Shown: positions 37,759-47,644 of the stretch, in pieces | Layout: each line of letters begins with the position of its first letter | Numbering within the stretch: position 1 is the first letter of the stretch | DNA from: Motilibacter rhizosphaerae | GTDB lineage: Bacteria; Actinomycetota; Actinomycetes; Motilibacterales; Motilibacteraceae | Direction: 5' to 3' | NCBI RefSeq assembly: GCF_004216915.1 | Contig: NZ_SGXD01000002.1 | Coordinates: forward strand, 62,001-126,000 | DNA length: 64,000 bases | Program-made: the position numbers and the translations under genes | Notes under the pieces: model-generated | What the model was told of the DNA's origin: nothing | The model's input: the letters and a program-made list of their open reading frames with translations, nothing else | Database searches by the model: none

Positions 37759-38988
37759 ATGGCCAGCAGCGAGTTCGGCCGCGTCGCCGAGGACGGCACC
37801 GTCTACGTGACCGTCGGTGACGTCGAGCGGCCCGTCGGCTCCTACCCCGGGGCGACGCCGGAGGAGGCGCTGGCCTACTTCGCGCGCAAGTACGACGCGC
37901 TCGACGCCGAGGTGACCCTGCTGGAGCAGCGGGTCGCCAAGTCCGAGGTGGCGCTCAAGGACGTCGACGCCTCGGTCGAGCGGCTGCGCATCGCGGTCGC
38001 GACCGCCAACGCCGTGGGTGACCTCGCCGGTCTCTCGACGCGGCTCGACTCCCTCGCGGAGCGGGCGGCCGCCCGCCGCGTCGAGGCCGACGCCGCTCGG
38101 GCACAGGCACGCGAGAAGGCGCGCGAGGACAAGGAGCGGATCGTCACCGAGGCGGAGGGCCTCGCCACCGCGACGTCCTGGAAGGCGAGCGGCGACCGCT
38201 TCCGCGAGCTGCTCGACGAGTGGAAGAAGGCGCCGCGCCTCGACCGCCGCGCAGACGACGAGCTGTGGAAGCGCTTCAGCGCAGCGCGTTCGACGTTCGA
38301 CAAGTCGCGGCGGGCCCACTTCGCGTCGCTCGACGCCGAGCGCGCGGAGATCAAGGCGCGCAAGGAAGCGCTGGTGCGCAAGGCCGAGGAGCTCTCTACC
38401 TCCACCGAGTGGGGCGAGACCGCCGCCGCCTACCGCGACCTCATGCAGCAGTGGAAGACGTCGGGCCGCGCCGGCCGCGACGACGAAGAGGCGCTGTGGC
38501 AGCGCTTCCGCACCGCGCAGGACGTGTTCTTCGCCGCGCGCAACGCGACCTTCGACGTCCGCGACCAGGAGTTCCGCGGCAACCTCGAGCAGAAGGAGGC
38601 CCTGGTCGTCGAGGCCGAGGGCCTGCTCCCCATCACCGACCACCGCACCGCACGGCGCGCCCTGCGCTCCATCGGCGAGCGCTGGGAGGCCATCGGCCAC
38701 GTGCCGCGCGGCGACCGCGACCGCATCGAGGGCCGGCTGCGCCGCGTCGAGGACGCCGTCCGCGACGCCGAGCAGGCGGAGTGGCGGCGGACGAACCCCG
38801 AGGCGCGCGCCCGCGCCGAGGCCACCGTGAACCAGCTGCAGCAGTCGATCGCGCAGCTGGAGACGAAGGCGGAGAAGGCGCGCACGGCCGGCAAGGCGAA
38901 GGACGTCGCCGACGCCGAGGCCGCCATCGAGGCCCGCCGCTCCTGGCTGACGGAGGCCGAGAAGGCGCTGGCGGAGTTCACCGCCTGA
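37759..38988 (+). CDS. DUF349 domain protein
   Basis: A cytoplasmic, strongly helical and charged protein of 409 residues, 2 nt after the cyclophilin gene. An N-terminal coiled-coil (about residues 35-130, rich in Ala, Arg, Glu) precedes three DUF349 repeats at about 135-195, 210-270 and 285-345, each with a WK/WE turn (RFRELLDEWKKA, AYRDLMQQWKTSG, ALRSIGERWEAIG). A final coiled-coil follows. Molecular function of the family is not known to me. Its neighbourhood next to relA is conserved in actinobacteria. Confidence 0.88.
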   Translation: MASSEFGRVAEDGTVYVTVGDVERPVGSYPGATPEEALAYFARKYDALDAEVTLLEQRVAKSEVALKDVDASVERLRIAVATANAVGDLAGLSTRLDSLAERAAARRVEADAARAQAREKAREDKERIVTEAEGLATATSWKASGDRFRELLDEWKKAPRLDRRADDELWKRFSAARSTFDKSRRAHFASLDAERAEIKARKEALVRKAEELSTSTEWGETAAAYRDLMQQWKTSGRAGRDDEEALWQRFRTAQDVFFAARNATFDVRDQEFRGNLEQKEALVVEAEGLLPITDHRTARRALRSIGERWEAIGHVPRGDRDRIEGRLRRVEDAVRDAEQAEWRRTNPEARARAEATVNQLQQSIAQLETKAEKARTAGKAKDVADAEAAIEARRSWLTEAEKALAEFTA

Positions 38989-39000
38989 CCCCCACCCCCT

Positions 39001-39124
39001 CGTGATCATGCAGATCCTGGGCACCCCTCCCCCGTGATCATGCACGTCCTGGGCACAACCCCTTCTCGTGATCATGCACATCGTGGGCTCCAACCCCTGC
39101 CCGTGATCATGCACGTGTCGGGGC
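39001..39124 (+). repeat. Repeat block A: four direct copies of a 23-bp CGTGATCATGCA element
   Basis: Copies start at 39001, 39033, 39067 and 39102, each CGTGATCATGCA followed by a more variable RTCCTGGGC-like half. Spacing is 32-35 bp with 9-12 bp C-rich gaps. The block starts 12 nt after the DUF349 stop and ends about 96 bp before the DUF559-like gene. TGATCA is a palindromic core; in copies 2 and 4 CGTG/CACG can pair. The element recurs inverted in block B and in block C. Confidence 0.9.
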
Positions 39125-39220
39125 GGTCCACAGGGCTGCCCTGCGTCGGACAGCCTGAGTCGTCCACAACTCACGGCCACGGGAGCGCAGCACCGCCGTC
39201 TTCGGTCGACCCTGCTCGTC

Positions 39221-40108
39221 GTGCGCCCCTTCACCACCGCTCAGTTCCTGCAGCACGGCTCCTACGAGGAGCTGCGCCGGCGCGTACGCGACGGGGACGT
39301 CCGCCGTGTCACCAAGGGCGTCTACCTCCCCGCCGGAGCCCCCGACGACATCGTCACGCGCCTGCAGGTCGCCGCACTGGTCCTGCCCGAGGGCGGGGTG
39401 CTCGCCCGTCGGGGTGCGGCGTGGGCGTACGGCATCGACGCCCGGCCGCCAGGCACCGAGCGGGAGGCCCTCGTCCTCGAGGTCGCGGTGCCGCGGGGCG
39501 TGCAGCCGGTACGCCGGGCGGGCCTGCGCTGCTTCGTCGAGGACCTGGCAGCCGGCGACGTCCACCGGCTCGACGGTGTCCCCGTCACCACGCCGCTGCG
39601 CACGGCGGCAGATCTTGCTCGCTGGCTGCCGCGCCCTGACGCCCTCGCTGCGCTGGACGCCCTGAGCCGCAGCGGCGCACTGGACCGTACGGGCCTCGCC
39701 AGAGAGCTCGACCGGTGGACGGGCTACGCGCATGTGCGGCAGGCGCGGGAGTTGGCCGCCCTGGTGGAGCCGCGCAGCGAGTCCTGGGGCGAGTCGACGA
39801 CCCGCCTCCGGCTGCACGACGCCGGGTTCCCGGCGCCCGCCGCGCAGGTGGAGGTCATCGTCGGGCGCCGCAGGTTCCGGCTCGACCTCGCGTGGACCCG
39901 GCTGCGCAAGGCCCTCGAGTACGACGGGCAGGAGTGGCACTCGAGCGCGAAGCAGCGGCGCCGCGACGAGGAGCGCCGGCGCCTGCTGGGGTCGGTCGGG
40001 TGGGAGGTCGCCGTCGTGACGAAGGAGCACGTGCTCGGCCGGGGACGGCACTTCGAGGAGGTCGTGGCCCGGCTGCTCGGAGTAGTGCCCGAGCGGCTCG
40101 CCAGCTGA
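39221..40108 (+). CDS. AbiEi-like N-terminus / DUF559 endonuclease-fold protein
   Basis: The protein has 295 residues with a GTG start and no clear ribosome site. Residues 1-75 resemble the winged-helix start of AbiEi-type antitoxins (EELRRRVRDGDVRRVTKGVYLPAG). Residues 185-285 resemble a DUF559/Vsr-like PD-(D/E)XK nuclease: Glu191 in SWGESTTR, Asp222 in RFRLDLAW, and EYDG (233-236). Proteins of this build are common and variable in actinobacteria. No AbiEii toxin partner lies next to it. It is bracketed by oppositely oriented repeat blocks A and B. Function unknown; a nuclease or defence role is inference. Confidence 0.78.
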   Translation: MRPFTTAQFLQHGSYEELRRRVRDGDVRRVTKGVYLPAGAPDDIVTRLQVAALVLPEGGVLARRGAAWAYGIDARPPGTEREALVLEVAVPRGVQPVRRAGLRCFVEDLAAGDVHRLDGVPVTTPLRTAADLARWLPRPDALAALDALSRSGALDRTGLARELDRWTGYAHVRQARELAALVEPRSESWGESTTRLRLHDAGFPAPAAQVEVIVGRRRFRLDLAWTRLRKALEYDGQEWHSSAKQRRRDEERRRLLGSVGWEVAVVTKEHVLGRGRHFEEVVARLLGVVPERLAS

Positions 40109-40109
40109 T

Positions 40110-40230
40110 CGACCAGGACGTGCATGATCACGGGGAAGGAGATGCTGTAACGCCCCCCACGAAGTGCATGATCACGGAGAGGTGGGCGCGCACCGGCCCA
40201 CCCCAGCCCTCCAGGATCTGCATGATCACG
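40110..40230 (-). repeat. Repeat block B: three copies of the same element, inverted
   Basis: Copies read TGCATGATCACG, ending at 40132, 40176 and 40230; copies 1 and 3 keep the CCAGGA part, copy 2 only the core. They lie between the convergent DUF559-like gene and relA, in the opposite orientation to block A. No other gene is supported here. Confidence 0.88.
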
Positions 40231-40259
40231 GGGGGAAGGGTGGCCCAGCCGACCCGGGG

Positions 40260-42620
40260 TCAGGCGAGCGCGGGGGCGGTGCTCGTCACGCGGTAGACGT
40301 CGTAGACGCCCTCGACACCGCGTACGGCGCGGAGCACGTGCCCGAGGTGTGTGGGGTCGCCCATCTCGAAGGTGAAGCGGGAGACCGCGACGCGGTCGCG
40401 GGTCGTCGTCACCGATGCGGAGAGGATGTTGACGTGCTGGTCGGACAGCGCACGGGTGACGTCCGACAGCAGCCGCGAGCGGTCGAGCGCCTCGACCTGG
40501 ATCGCGACGAGGAAGACCGAGTTTGAGGTCGGAGCCCACTCGACGTCGACCATGCGGTCGGGGTCGAGCGCCTCGCCGACGACGTTGACGCAGTCGCCGC
40601 GGTGCACGGAGACGCCGTTGCCGCGCGTCACGAAGCCGACGATCGGGTCGCCCGGCACGGGCGTGCAGCAGCGGGCCAGCTTGATCCAGACGTCCGGCGC
40701 ACCAGAGACGATGACGCCGGGGTCACCGGCCGGCCGGGCCCGCCCGCGGGCGACGCGGGGCGAGGTCGGGACCGTCGCCTCGGCGATGTCCTCCTCGGCG
40801 CCCTCCTCGCCGCCGAACAGCACGACGAGCTTGCTGACGACGGACTGGGCGGAGACGTGGTTCTCGCCGATCGCGGCGTAGAGCGAGGAGATGTCCGGGT
40901 AGCGCAGCTCGGCGGCCAGCCCGGTCAGCGCCTCGCTGGAGAGCAGCCGCTGGATCGGGAGGTTCTGCTTGCGTAGGGCGCGCGCGAGCTGGTCCTTGCC
41001 CTGCTCGATCGCCTCCTCGCGGCGCTCCTTGGAGAACCAGTGGCGGATCTTGTTGCGGGCACGCGGCGAGGCGACGAAGCCCAGCCAGTCCCTCGACGGT
41101 CCGGCACCAGCGGCCTTCGAGGTGAAGATCTCGACCGCGTCGCCGTTCTCCAGCGTCGACTCGAGCGGCACGAGCCGCCCGTTCACGCGGGCGCCGATGC
41201 AGCGGTGCCCGACCTCGGTGTGCACGGCGTACGCGAAGTCCACCGGCGTCGAGCCCGCGGGCAGGGCGATGACGTCGCCCTTGGGCGTGAAGACGAAGAC
41301 CTCGGAGGTCTGCAGGTCGAAGCGCAGCGAGTCGAGGAACTCCCCCGGGTCCTCGGTCTCGCGCTGCCAGTCGAGCAGCTGGCGCAGCCACGGCATGTCG
41401 TTGCTGCCGCTCTCCGCGGCGCCGCTGGGGCGCGCCTCCTCCTTGTACTTCCAGTGGGCGGCGACGCCGTACTCCGCGCGGCGGTGCATCGCGTGCGTGC
41501 GGATCTGCAGCTCGACGGGCTTGCCGTCCGGCCCGATCACCGTCGTGTGCAGCGACTGGTAGAGGTTGAACTTGGGCATCGCGATGTAGTCCTTGAACCG
41601 CCCGGGCACGGGGTTCCACCGCGCGTGCACCGAGCCGAGGACCGCGTAGCAGTCGCGGACGCTGTCGACGAGGATGCGCACGCCGACGAGGTCGTAGATG
41701 TCGGCGAAGTCGCGGCCGCGCACGATCATCTTCTGGTAGACGGAGTAGTAGTGCTTCGGCCGGCCCGTCACCACGCACTTGATCTTCGAGTCGCGCAGGT
41801 CGCTGGTGACGAGGTCGATGACGCGGGCGAGGTACTCGTCACGGCTGGGCGCGCGGTCGGCGACGAGGCGGACGATCTCGTCGTACATCTTCGGGTAGAG
41901 CGTCGCGAACGAGAGGTCCTCGAGCTCCCACTTGATGGTGTTCATGCCGAGCCGGTGCGCCAGCGGCGCGTAGATCTCGAGGGTCTCGCGCGCCTTGCGC
42001 TCCGCCTTCTCCGCCGGGATGTAGCGCCAGGTGCGGGCGTTGTGCAGCCGGTCGGCCAGCTTGATGACGAGCACGCGGATGTCGCGCGACATCGCGACGA
42101 CCATCTTGCGGACGGTCTCGGCCTGGGCGGCCTCGCCGTACTTCACCTTGTCGAGCTTGGTGACGCCGTCGACGAGCGCGGCGATCTCGTCGCCGAAGTC
42201 GCCGCGCAGCTGGACGAGGGTGTACTCGGTGTCCTCGACGGTGTCGTGCAGCAGCGCCGCGCACAGCGTCGGCACCGTCATGCCGAGCTCGGCGAGGATG
42301 GTGGCGACCGCGAGCGGGTGCGTGATGTACGGGTCGCCGCTGCGCCGCCGCTGGCCGCGGTGGCACCGCTCGGCGATGTCGTAGGCCCGCTCGAGGTCGC
42401 GCAGGTCGGCCTTGGGGTGCGTCGCGCGAACGGTCCGGAACAGCGGCTCGAGGACCGGGTTGGTGCTGCGCTGCGCACCGAGGCGGGCGAGCCGCTTGCG
42501 GACGCGCGCGGCGCTGACGGAGCCGTCGGCCGCGGGCTTGGGGGCGCTCGCCGGGGCGTCAGCGGGCGTGCCGTCCTCCGCTCGGTCGGACTCGACCGTC
42601 GCGACACGCTCGTCCGCCAC
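40260..42620 (-). CDS. relA: Bifunctional (p)ppGpp synthetase/hydrolase
   Basis: An RSH enzyme controlling the stringent response. The 786-residue protein starts at GTG with GCGAGGAGC upstream. The HD hydrolase domain has LLHDTVEDT and [11 protein letters not shown]. The synthetase domain has [24 protein letters not shown] and [13 protein letters not shown] ([27 protein letters not shown]), helical and ACT ([17 protein letters not shown]) domains follow. Both activities are expected because the HD residues are intact. It follows apt, as is typical. Confidence 0.97.
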   Translation of the reverse strand: MADERVATVESDRAEDGTPADAPASAPKPAADGSVSAARVRKRLARLGAQRSTNPVLEPLFRTVRATHPKADLRDLERAYDIAERCHRGQRRRSGDPYITHPLAVATILAELGMTVPTLCAALLHDTVEDTEYTLVQLRGDFGDEIAALVDGVTKLDKVKYGEAAQAETVRKMVVAMSRDIRVLVIKLADRLHNARTWRYIPAEKAERKARETLEIYAPLAHRLGMNTIKWELEDLSFATLYPKMYDEIVRLVADRAPSRDEYLARVIDLVTSDLRDSKIKCVVTGRPKHYYSVYQKMIVRGRDFADIYDLVGVRILVDSVRDCYAVLGSVHARWNPVPGRFKDYIAMPKFNLYQSLHTTVIGPDGKPVELQIRTHAMHRRAEYGVAAHWKYKEEARPSGAAESGSNDMPWLRQLLDWQRETEDPGEFLDSLRFDLQTSEVFVFTPKGDVIALPAGSTPVDFAYAVHTEVGHRCIGARVNGRLVPLESTLENGDAVEIFTSKAAGAGPSRDWLGFVASPRARNKIRHWFSKERREEAIEQGKDQLARALRKQNLPIQRLLSSEALTGLAAELRYPDISSLYAAIGENHVSAQSVVSKLVVLFGGEEGAEEDIAEATVPTSPRVARGRARPAGDPGVIVSGAPDVWIKLARCCTPVPGDPIVGFVTRGNGVSVHRGDCVNVVGEALDPDRMVDVEWAPTSNSVFLVAIQVEALDRSRLLSDVTRALSDQHVNILSASVTTTRDRVAVSRFTFEMGDPTHLGHVLRAVRGVEGVYDVYRVTSTAPALA

Positions 42621-42719
42621 TCGCAGCTCCTCGCAGCCCGGGCGTCCGAGTCTACGCCGGACCGGGCGCGCCGCGTCGCCGCCCGCCAGAGGCAGGCGTC
42701 GCAGACGGGTGGGCGGGGG

Positions 42720-43244
42720 CTAGACCGTGAGCAGCGCGGTCAGCGGGAAGCCGCCGAGCCGGTCGCGGCCGCCGAGGGGCCCGATCTCGAGCAGCACGGC
42801 GGCCCGCTCGACCGCGGCCCCGCACCGCTCGAGCAGCTGCGCGCCGGCGACGAGCGTCCCGCCGGTCGCGAGGACGTCGTCCACGAGGAGGACCCGGGCG
42901 CCCTGCGGCACGGTCTCGGCGCGGGCCTCGATCTCCGCCGTGGCGTACTCCAGCTGGTAGGACACGCTCACGGTCGGCCCGGGCAGCTTGCCGGCCTTGC
43001 GCAGCGGCACGAAGCCGACGCCGAGCGCGTAGGCCACGGGCGCGCCGAGGACGAACCCGCGCGCCTCGATGCCGGCGACGAGGTCGACGCCCTCCCCCGC
43101 CTCGGCGAGTGCGTCGACCACGGTCCGGAAGCCCCGCGGGTCGGCGAGCAACGGCGAGACGTCCTTGAACAGCACGCCCGGCTTCGGGAAGTCGGGGACG
43201 TCGCGGACCAGGCTCGCGAGGTACGCCGCGCGCTCGTCGCTCAC
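42720..43244 (-). CDS. apt: Adenine phosphoribosyltransferase
   Basis: Salvages adenine with PRPP to AMP. The 174-residue protein contains PDFPKPGVLFKDVSPLL, IEARGFVLGAPVA and the PRPP motif [14 protein letters not shown]. The GTG at 43244 overlaps the secF stop (GTGA); the longer open frame upstream is secF antisense shadow. Position between secF and relA matches other actinobacteria. Confidence 0.96.
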   Translation of the reverse strand: MSDERAAYLASLVRDVPDFPKPGVLFKDVSPLLADPRGFRTVVDALAEAGEGVDLVAGIEARGFVLGAPVAYALGVGFVPLRKAGKLPGPTVSVSYQLEYATAEIEARAETVPQGARVLLVDDVLATGGTLVAGAQLLERCGAAVERAAVLLEIGPLGGRDRLGGFPLTALLTV

Positions 43245-44401
43245 CGCTTGCGGCCGCCGCGACGCTGCTGCGGGCGCTGGCCCCCGGGTCGGCGCTGCGC
43301 CTGGGTGCGCGGGCGCGGCGCGACTGCGGAGGACTCCTCGTCGGCGGGCTCGTCCTCGAGCACCAGCGCGGTAGAGCCCCCGACGGGAGCTGCGGCGGCA
43401 GCGGCCGCGGGCACCGGCGCGGGGGCGGCCTTGCGGGCAGCCACCCGCTTGCGCAGGGCCCGCATCGCGGGCTCGCGCTCCTTGAGGTCGGCGAGCAGCG
43501 GCGTGGCGATGAAGATCGAGGAGTACGTGCCGGCCGCGATGCCGACGAACAGCGCGAGCGCGATGTCCTTCAGCGCACCCGCGCCGAGCAGACCGGCGCC
43601 GACGAACAGGATGCCCGCGACCGGGAGCAGCGCGATGAGGCTCGTGTTGACCGAGCGGACGAGCGTCTGGTTGACCGCCAGGTTGGCCGCGTCGCTGTAG
43701 CTGTAGCGGTTGCCGGCGGTGATGCCGGCGGTGTTCTCGCGCACCTTGTCGAAGACGACGACGGTGTCGTAGAGCGAGTAGCCGAGGATGGTGAGCAGGC
43801 CGGTGACGGTCGCCGGCGTGACTTCGAAGCCCGACAGCGCGTAGACGCCCGCGGTGATGACGAGGTCGTGGGCCAGCGCGACCAGCGCGGCCGCGGACAT
43901 CTTCCACTCGCGGAACGCGATCGCCATGTAGACCGCGACCAGGACGAGGAAGATGATCAGGCCCTGCAGGGCCTTCTTCGAGATGTCCCGGCCCCACGAG
44001 CCGCTGATCGACTGCGTGTTGACGTCGTCGGCCTTGACCCCGCAGGTCTTCGCGAGGGCGTTCTGGATCGCCACCCGCTGGTCGGGCTTGATCGTCTCGG
44101 TCTGGATGCGCAGGGTGCGGTTGCCGCCGGCGCCGATCTCCGTCGCGACGACCTCGGTCCCCGTGATGGACGAGACCGTGCTGCGCGCGTCGGGCAGCGA
44201 GCAGGAGGTCGCTCCCGGGACGCGGAACTCCGCGCCGCCCTTGAACTCGATGCCGAGCTGCAGGGGGCGGAGGAACAGCGCCGCGATGGTCACGACGAGG
44301 ATCACCCCGCTGATGGCGTACCAGCGCTTCTGGTTGCCGACGAAGTCGTACGAGACGTCACCGCGGTAGAGGCGGCCGCCGACGTCACCGAGCCGGGACA
44401 T
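43241..44401 (-). CDS. secF: Protein translocase subunit SecF
   Basis: A membrane part of the SecDF complex that uses proton motive force to aid export. The 386 residues have six membrane segments, with GIEFKGGAEF in the first periplasmic-side domain and the YSLYDTVVVFDKVREN signature. A Pro/Ala/Arg-rich cytoplasmic tail of about 75 residues ends QRRGGRKR. ATG 2 nt after the secD stop. Confidence 0.96.
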   Translation of the reverse strand: MSRLGDVGGRLYRGDVSYDFVGNQKRWYAISGVILVVTIAALFLRPLQLGIEFKGGAEFRVPGATSCSLPDARSTVSSITGTEVVATEIGAGGNRTLRIQTETIKPDQRVAIQNALAKTCGVKADDVNTQSISGSWGRDISKKALQGLIIFLVLVAVYMAIAFREWKMSAAALVALAHDLVITAGVYALSGFEVTPATVTGLLTILGYSLYDTVVVFDKVRENTAGITAGNRYSYSDAANLAVNQTLVRSVNTSLIALLPVAGILFVGAGLLGAGALKDIALALFVGIAAGTYSSIFIATPLLADLKEREPAMRALRKRVAARKAAPAPVPAAAAAAAPVGGSTALVLEDEPADEESSAVAPRPRTQAQRRPGGQRPQQRRGGRKR

Positions 44402-44403
44402 GC

Positions 44404-46278
44404 TCAGGCCTCCTTCGAGAGCGAGGGACGGGTGGGCCGCGCGGGGGCTGCGACCGCGGCGCGCGGCTTCGCCCCGAGGCGCCTCGGGTCGAGGCCGGAC
44501 CAGGGGTGCCCGCCGGTGAAGAAGTCGTGCCGGGCGGCCAGGGTCACGAGCGGCTTGGTGAACAGGAAGACGATGACCACGTCGACGATCGTCGTCAGCC
44601 CGAGGGTGAACGCGAAGCCCTTCACGCTGCCGACCGAGATGACGTAGAGGACCGCGGCCGCGAGGAACGAGACGAAGTCGGCGGTGAGGATCGTGCGGCG
44701 CGCGCGGCTCCAGCCGGTCTCGACCGCGACCCGGAGGGTACGGCCCTCCCGCACCTCGTCGCGCAGGCGCTCGAAGTAGACGATGAACGAGTCGGCGGTG
44801 ATGCCGATCGCGACGATGAGACCGGCGATGCCCGGCAGGCTCAGCCGGTAGCCCATCTGGTTCGACAGGAAGGCCACCAGGCCGTACGTCGTCACGGCGG
44901 ACACCACGAGGCTCGCGACGCTGATGAGGCCGAGGCCGCGGTAGTAGAGCAGCGAGTAGAGGACGACGAGCAGCAGGCCGATGCCGCCGGCGATGAGCCC
45001 GCCGCGCAGCTGGTCGGAGCCGAGCGAGGCCGAGACCGTCTGGACGTCGCTCTGCGTGAACGACAGCGGCAGCGCACCGAACTTGATCTGCCGGCCCAGC
45101 TGCTGCGCCTGCGACACCGAGAAGTTGCCGGTGATGCGCGAGTCGCCGCCGAGCCGCTGGGTGACGGTCGCGTTGGAGATGATCTTGCCGTCGAGCTCGA
45201 CCGAGATGTAGTTGAGCTGCGCGTTCTGCAGGGCCTGCGACGAGACGCGCTCGGTCAGGTTGCCCCACTTCGTCGCGCCGGCGCCGGTGAACTTCAGCGT
45301 GACCTGCCACGTGTTGGTGGCGTTGCCGCGGGAGTCGGGCTCGGGCTCACCGTAGGCGTCGGACACGTCCTTGCCGACGAGGTCGGCCTTGGCGAGGAGG
45401 AACTTGCCGCCCGCGTAGCAGGTGATGACGGGGGAGTTCGCGTCGTCCTGGTCGTAGGGCACCTGGTCGCCGGGCGGGCACTGCGCGCCGGCGAGCGCGG
45501 CCGTGACGTCCTGCCCGGCGGCCGCCTGCGCGGCGAGCTGCTTGGCGAGGGCGGGCAGGTCGGAGGCCGGGGTGACCGGGACCGCGGCGGCGCTGGAGGC
45601 CGGCGCACTGGCCGCCGCGCTCGCGGCGACCGTCGTCTCCGTGGGCGACGCAGCCGGGGTGGCGGTGGCAGCCGTGGCGGTGATGGCCGCACCGCTCGCC
45701 GACGGGGTCGCGGCGGCGAGCGCAGCGGACGGCGCCCGGCCCTGGCCGCTGGTGGAGGGGCTCGGGCTCGCGCTCGCCGAGGCACTGGCGGTCGCGCTGG
45801 CGCTGCCCGTCGCCGACCCCGCGGAGGAGGAGGCGCTCGGCGAGGCCGTCGCGGCGGCGGAGGGGTCGCTCGCGGTCGCGAGGACCTGGCGGATGCGCAG
45901 CTGGGCGGTCTGCGAGGCGGCCTTGAGCAGTGCGTTGTCCTGCTTGCCGGGGACCGAGACGACGATGCTGCGCCCGGTGCCCGTGCCCTGCGCGGTCACC
46001 TCGCTCTCGCCGACACCCGCCGCGTCGATGCGCTGGCGGATGATGCTGATCGCCTCGTTGATGCTCTCGCCGGTGACCTTGCTGCCCTGGGTCGCCTGCG
46101 GGGTCAGCGTGATCGTGCTGCCGCCCTCGAGGTCGAGGCCGAGCTTCGGGGCCCAGCTCGCGTCCTTGCCGAAGGCGACGCCCAGCCCGATGCCGCCGAA
46201 GAGCACGGCGAGCACGAGCACCATGAGCCCCAGGGCCTTGCCGGGCCTGGTGCTCCGCGACTGCTGGCTCCTGGCCAC
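44404..46278 (-). CDS. secD: Protein translocase subunit SecD with long low-complexity insert
   Basis: SecD partners SecF. GTG 46278 with AAGGAGA upstream gives 624 residues; the frame runs on upstream but without homology. TM1 is at about 14-34, then GLDLEGGSTITLTP (D1 domain start) and INEAISIIRQRIDAAGVGESEV. Residues about 135-237 are an Ala/Ser/Thr/Pro-rich stretch splitting the first extracytoplasmic domain; such inserts vary widely among actinobacteria. The C-terminal half has five membrane segments, with GIAGLIVAIGITADSFIVYFERLRDE. No yajC lies upstream. Confidence 0.95.
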   Translation of the reverse strand: MARSQQSRSTRPGKALGLMVLVLAVLFGGIGLGVAFGKDASWAPKLGLDLEGGSTITLTPQATQGSKVTGESINEAISIIRQRIDAAGVGESEVTAQGTGTGRSIVVSVPGKQDNALLKAASQTAQLRIRQVLATASDPSAAATASPSASSSAGSATGSASATASASASASPSPSTSGQGRAPSAALAAATPSASGAAITATAATATPAASPTETTVAASAAASAPASSAAAVPVTPASDLPALAKQLAAQAAAGQDVTAALAGAQCPPGDQVPYDQDDANSPVITCYAGGKFLLAKADLVGKDVSDAYGEPEPDSRGNATNTWQVTLKFTGAGATKWGNLTERVSSQALQNAQLNYISVELDGKIISNATVTQRLGGDSRITGNFSVSQAQQLGRQIKFGALPLSFTQSDVQTVSASLGSDQLRGGLIAGGIGLLLVVLYSLLYYRGLGLISVASLVVSAVTTYGLVAFLSNQMGYRLSLPGIAGLIVAIGITADSFIVYFERLRDEVREGRTLRVAVETGWSRARRTILTADFVSFLAAAVLYVISVGSVKGFAFTLGLTTIVDVVIVFLFTKPLVTLAARHDFFTGGHPWSGLDPRRLGAKPRAAVAAPARPTRPSLSKEA

Positions 46279-46560
46279 GCGTCGTCTCCTTGCAGGGTCG
46301 TTGCGGGAGCCCCCCGGGGCCGGGGGGCGGGCGGCGGACGCCACCGGTGCCGTGCCCGGAGCGGCTGCCCCGGGGCGCGGCCGACCCGGCGCGCAGCGCC
46401 GGCACCGGCCACGGGCGGACCGGACTCCCGACACGGGCCGCCCTGTCCACCTCGACAACGCGCTCCGGTCACCTGAGGTGCCCGCAGCGCACTCGGGAGT
46501 GTAGGTCCTCGGGCGTGGCGGGGGTGTGAGGAGGCACCGTCGGCGCCGTCAGGAGTGCTG
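46279..46560. other. ruvB-secD intergenic region; no yajC
   Basis: The region between ruvB and secD, where yajC commonly lies, holds no frame with a YajC-like membrane segment and is too short for one of usual length. A GC hairpin lies at 46310-46327. Nothing else is recognised. Confidence 0.65.
46310..46327. terminator. GC hairpin between ruvB and secD
   Basis: CCCCCCG (46310-46316) and CGGGGGG (46321-46327) pair around GGGC. It lies just upstream of the secD start and is a weak candidate for ending ruvCAB transcription. Confidence 0.45.
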
Positions 46561-47634
46561 TCAGGCGCCGTCGTCGGCGGCGTCGAGCGGCAGGGGCACG
46601 TCCTGGCGCGCCAGCGCCACGGCGACTGGCGCGGGCGCCGGGGGCACGAGCCCCAGGTGGTGCCACGCGGCCGGCGTGGCGATCCGCCCCCGTGGCGTAC
46701 GGGCCAGCAGCCCCGCGCGCACGAGGAACGGCTCGGCGACGACCTCGACCGTCTCGGGCTCCTCGCCGACCGCGACGGCCAGCGTGGACAGGCCGACCGG
46801 ACCACCGCCGAACAGCTTGACGAGCGCGGTGAGCACGCCGCGGTCGAGCCGGTCGAGGCCCAGCTCGTCGACCTCGTAGATCTCGAGGGCCGCGCTGGCG
46901 ACGGGGCCGGTGACGACGCCGGTGCCGCGGACCTCCGCGAAGTCGCGTACGCGGCGGAGCAGCCGGTTGGCGATGCGGGGGGTGCCCCGCGAGCGGCGGG
47001 CGACGGTCGAGGCACCGTCCGGGCGCAGGTCGACCTTGAGCAGGCCGGCGCTGCGGCGCAGGACCAGCTCGAGCTCGGCCGGCTCGTAGAGGTCCATGTG
47101 CGCGGTGAAGCCGAAGCGGTCGCGCAGCGGCGCGGGCAGCAGACCCGCGCGGGTCGTCGCGCCCACGAGCGTGAACGGCGGCAGCTCGAGCGGGATCGCC
47201 GTCGCGCCGGGTCCCTTGCCGACGACGACGTCGACGCGGAAGTCCTCCATCGCCATGTAGAGCATCTCCTCCGCCGGGCGTGCCAGGCGGTGGATCTCGT
47301 CGAGGAAGAGGACCTCGCCCTCGTTGAGGCTGGAGAGGATCGCGGCGAGGTCGCCTGCGTGCGTGATCGCCGGGCCGCTGGTGAGCCTCAGCGGCGCGCC
47401 CATCTCCCCTGCGATGATCATGGCCAGCGTCGTCTTGCCGAGCCCCGGTCCGCCGGAGAGCAGCACGTGGTCCGCGGTCTTCCCGCGCGCCCGTGCGGCG
47501 TCGAGGACGAGCCCGAGCTGGTCGCGGACGCGGTCCTGCCCGATGAACTCGTCGAGGCTGGTGGGGCGCAGCGCCGCCTCGACGGCGCGCTCCTCGTCGT
47601 CGGCGGCGCCGCCGACCAGGCGGTCGGTGCTCAT
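46561..47634 (-). CDS. ruvB: Holliday junction branch migration ATPase RuvB
   Basis: The motor of RuvAB. The 357-residue protein has [12 protein letters not shown], Walker [12 protein letters not shown], Walker [24 protein letters not shown], and the sensor/arginine-finger region [20 protein letters not shown]-terminal winged helix ([18 protein letters not shown]) is intact. It is the last gene of ruvC-ruvA-ruvB and shares the LexA-controlled promoter upstream of ruvC. Confidence 0.97.
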   Translation of the reverse strand: MSTDRLVGGAADDEERAVEAALRPTSLDEFIGQDRVRDQLGLVLDAARARGKTADHVLLSGGPGLGKTTLAMIIAGEMGAPLRLTSGPAITHAGDLAAILSSLNEGEVLFLDEIHRLARPAEEMLYMAMEDFRVDVVVGKGPGATAIPLELPPFTLVGATTRAGLLPAPLRDRFGFTAHMDLYEPAELELVLRRSAGLLKVDLRPDGASTVARRSRGTPRIANRLLRRVRDFAEVRGTGVVTGPVASAALEIYEVDELGLDRLDRGVLTALVKLFGGGPVGLSTLAVAVGEEPETVEVVAEPFLVRAGLLARTPRGRIATPAAWHHLGLVPPAPAPVAVALARQDVPLPLDAADDGA

Positions 47635-47644
47635 GTGGCGGCGC

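Noticed and set aside
39001-39124. CRISPR array
   Set aside because: Repeats of 23 bp with only 9-12 bp gaps, imperfect copies and no cas genes nearby.
39221-40108. Complete AbiE toxin-antitoxin system
   Set aside because: No nucleotidyltransferase (AbiEii) gene is adjacent; only a fused nuclease-like C-terminus is seen.
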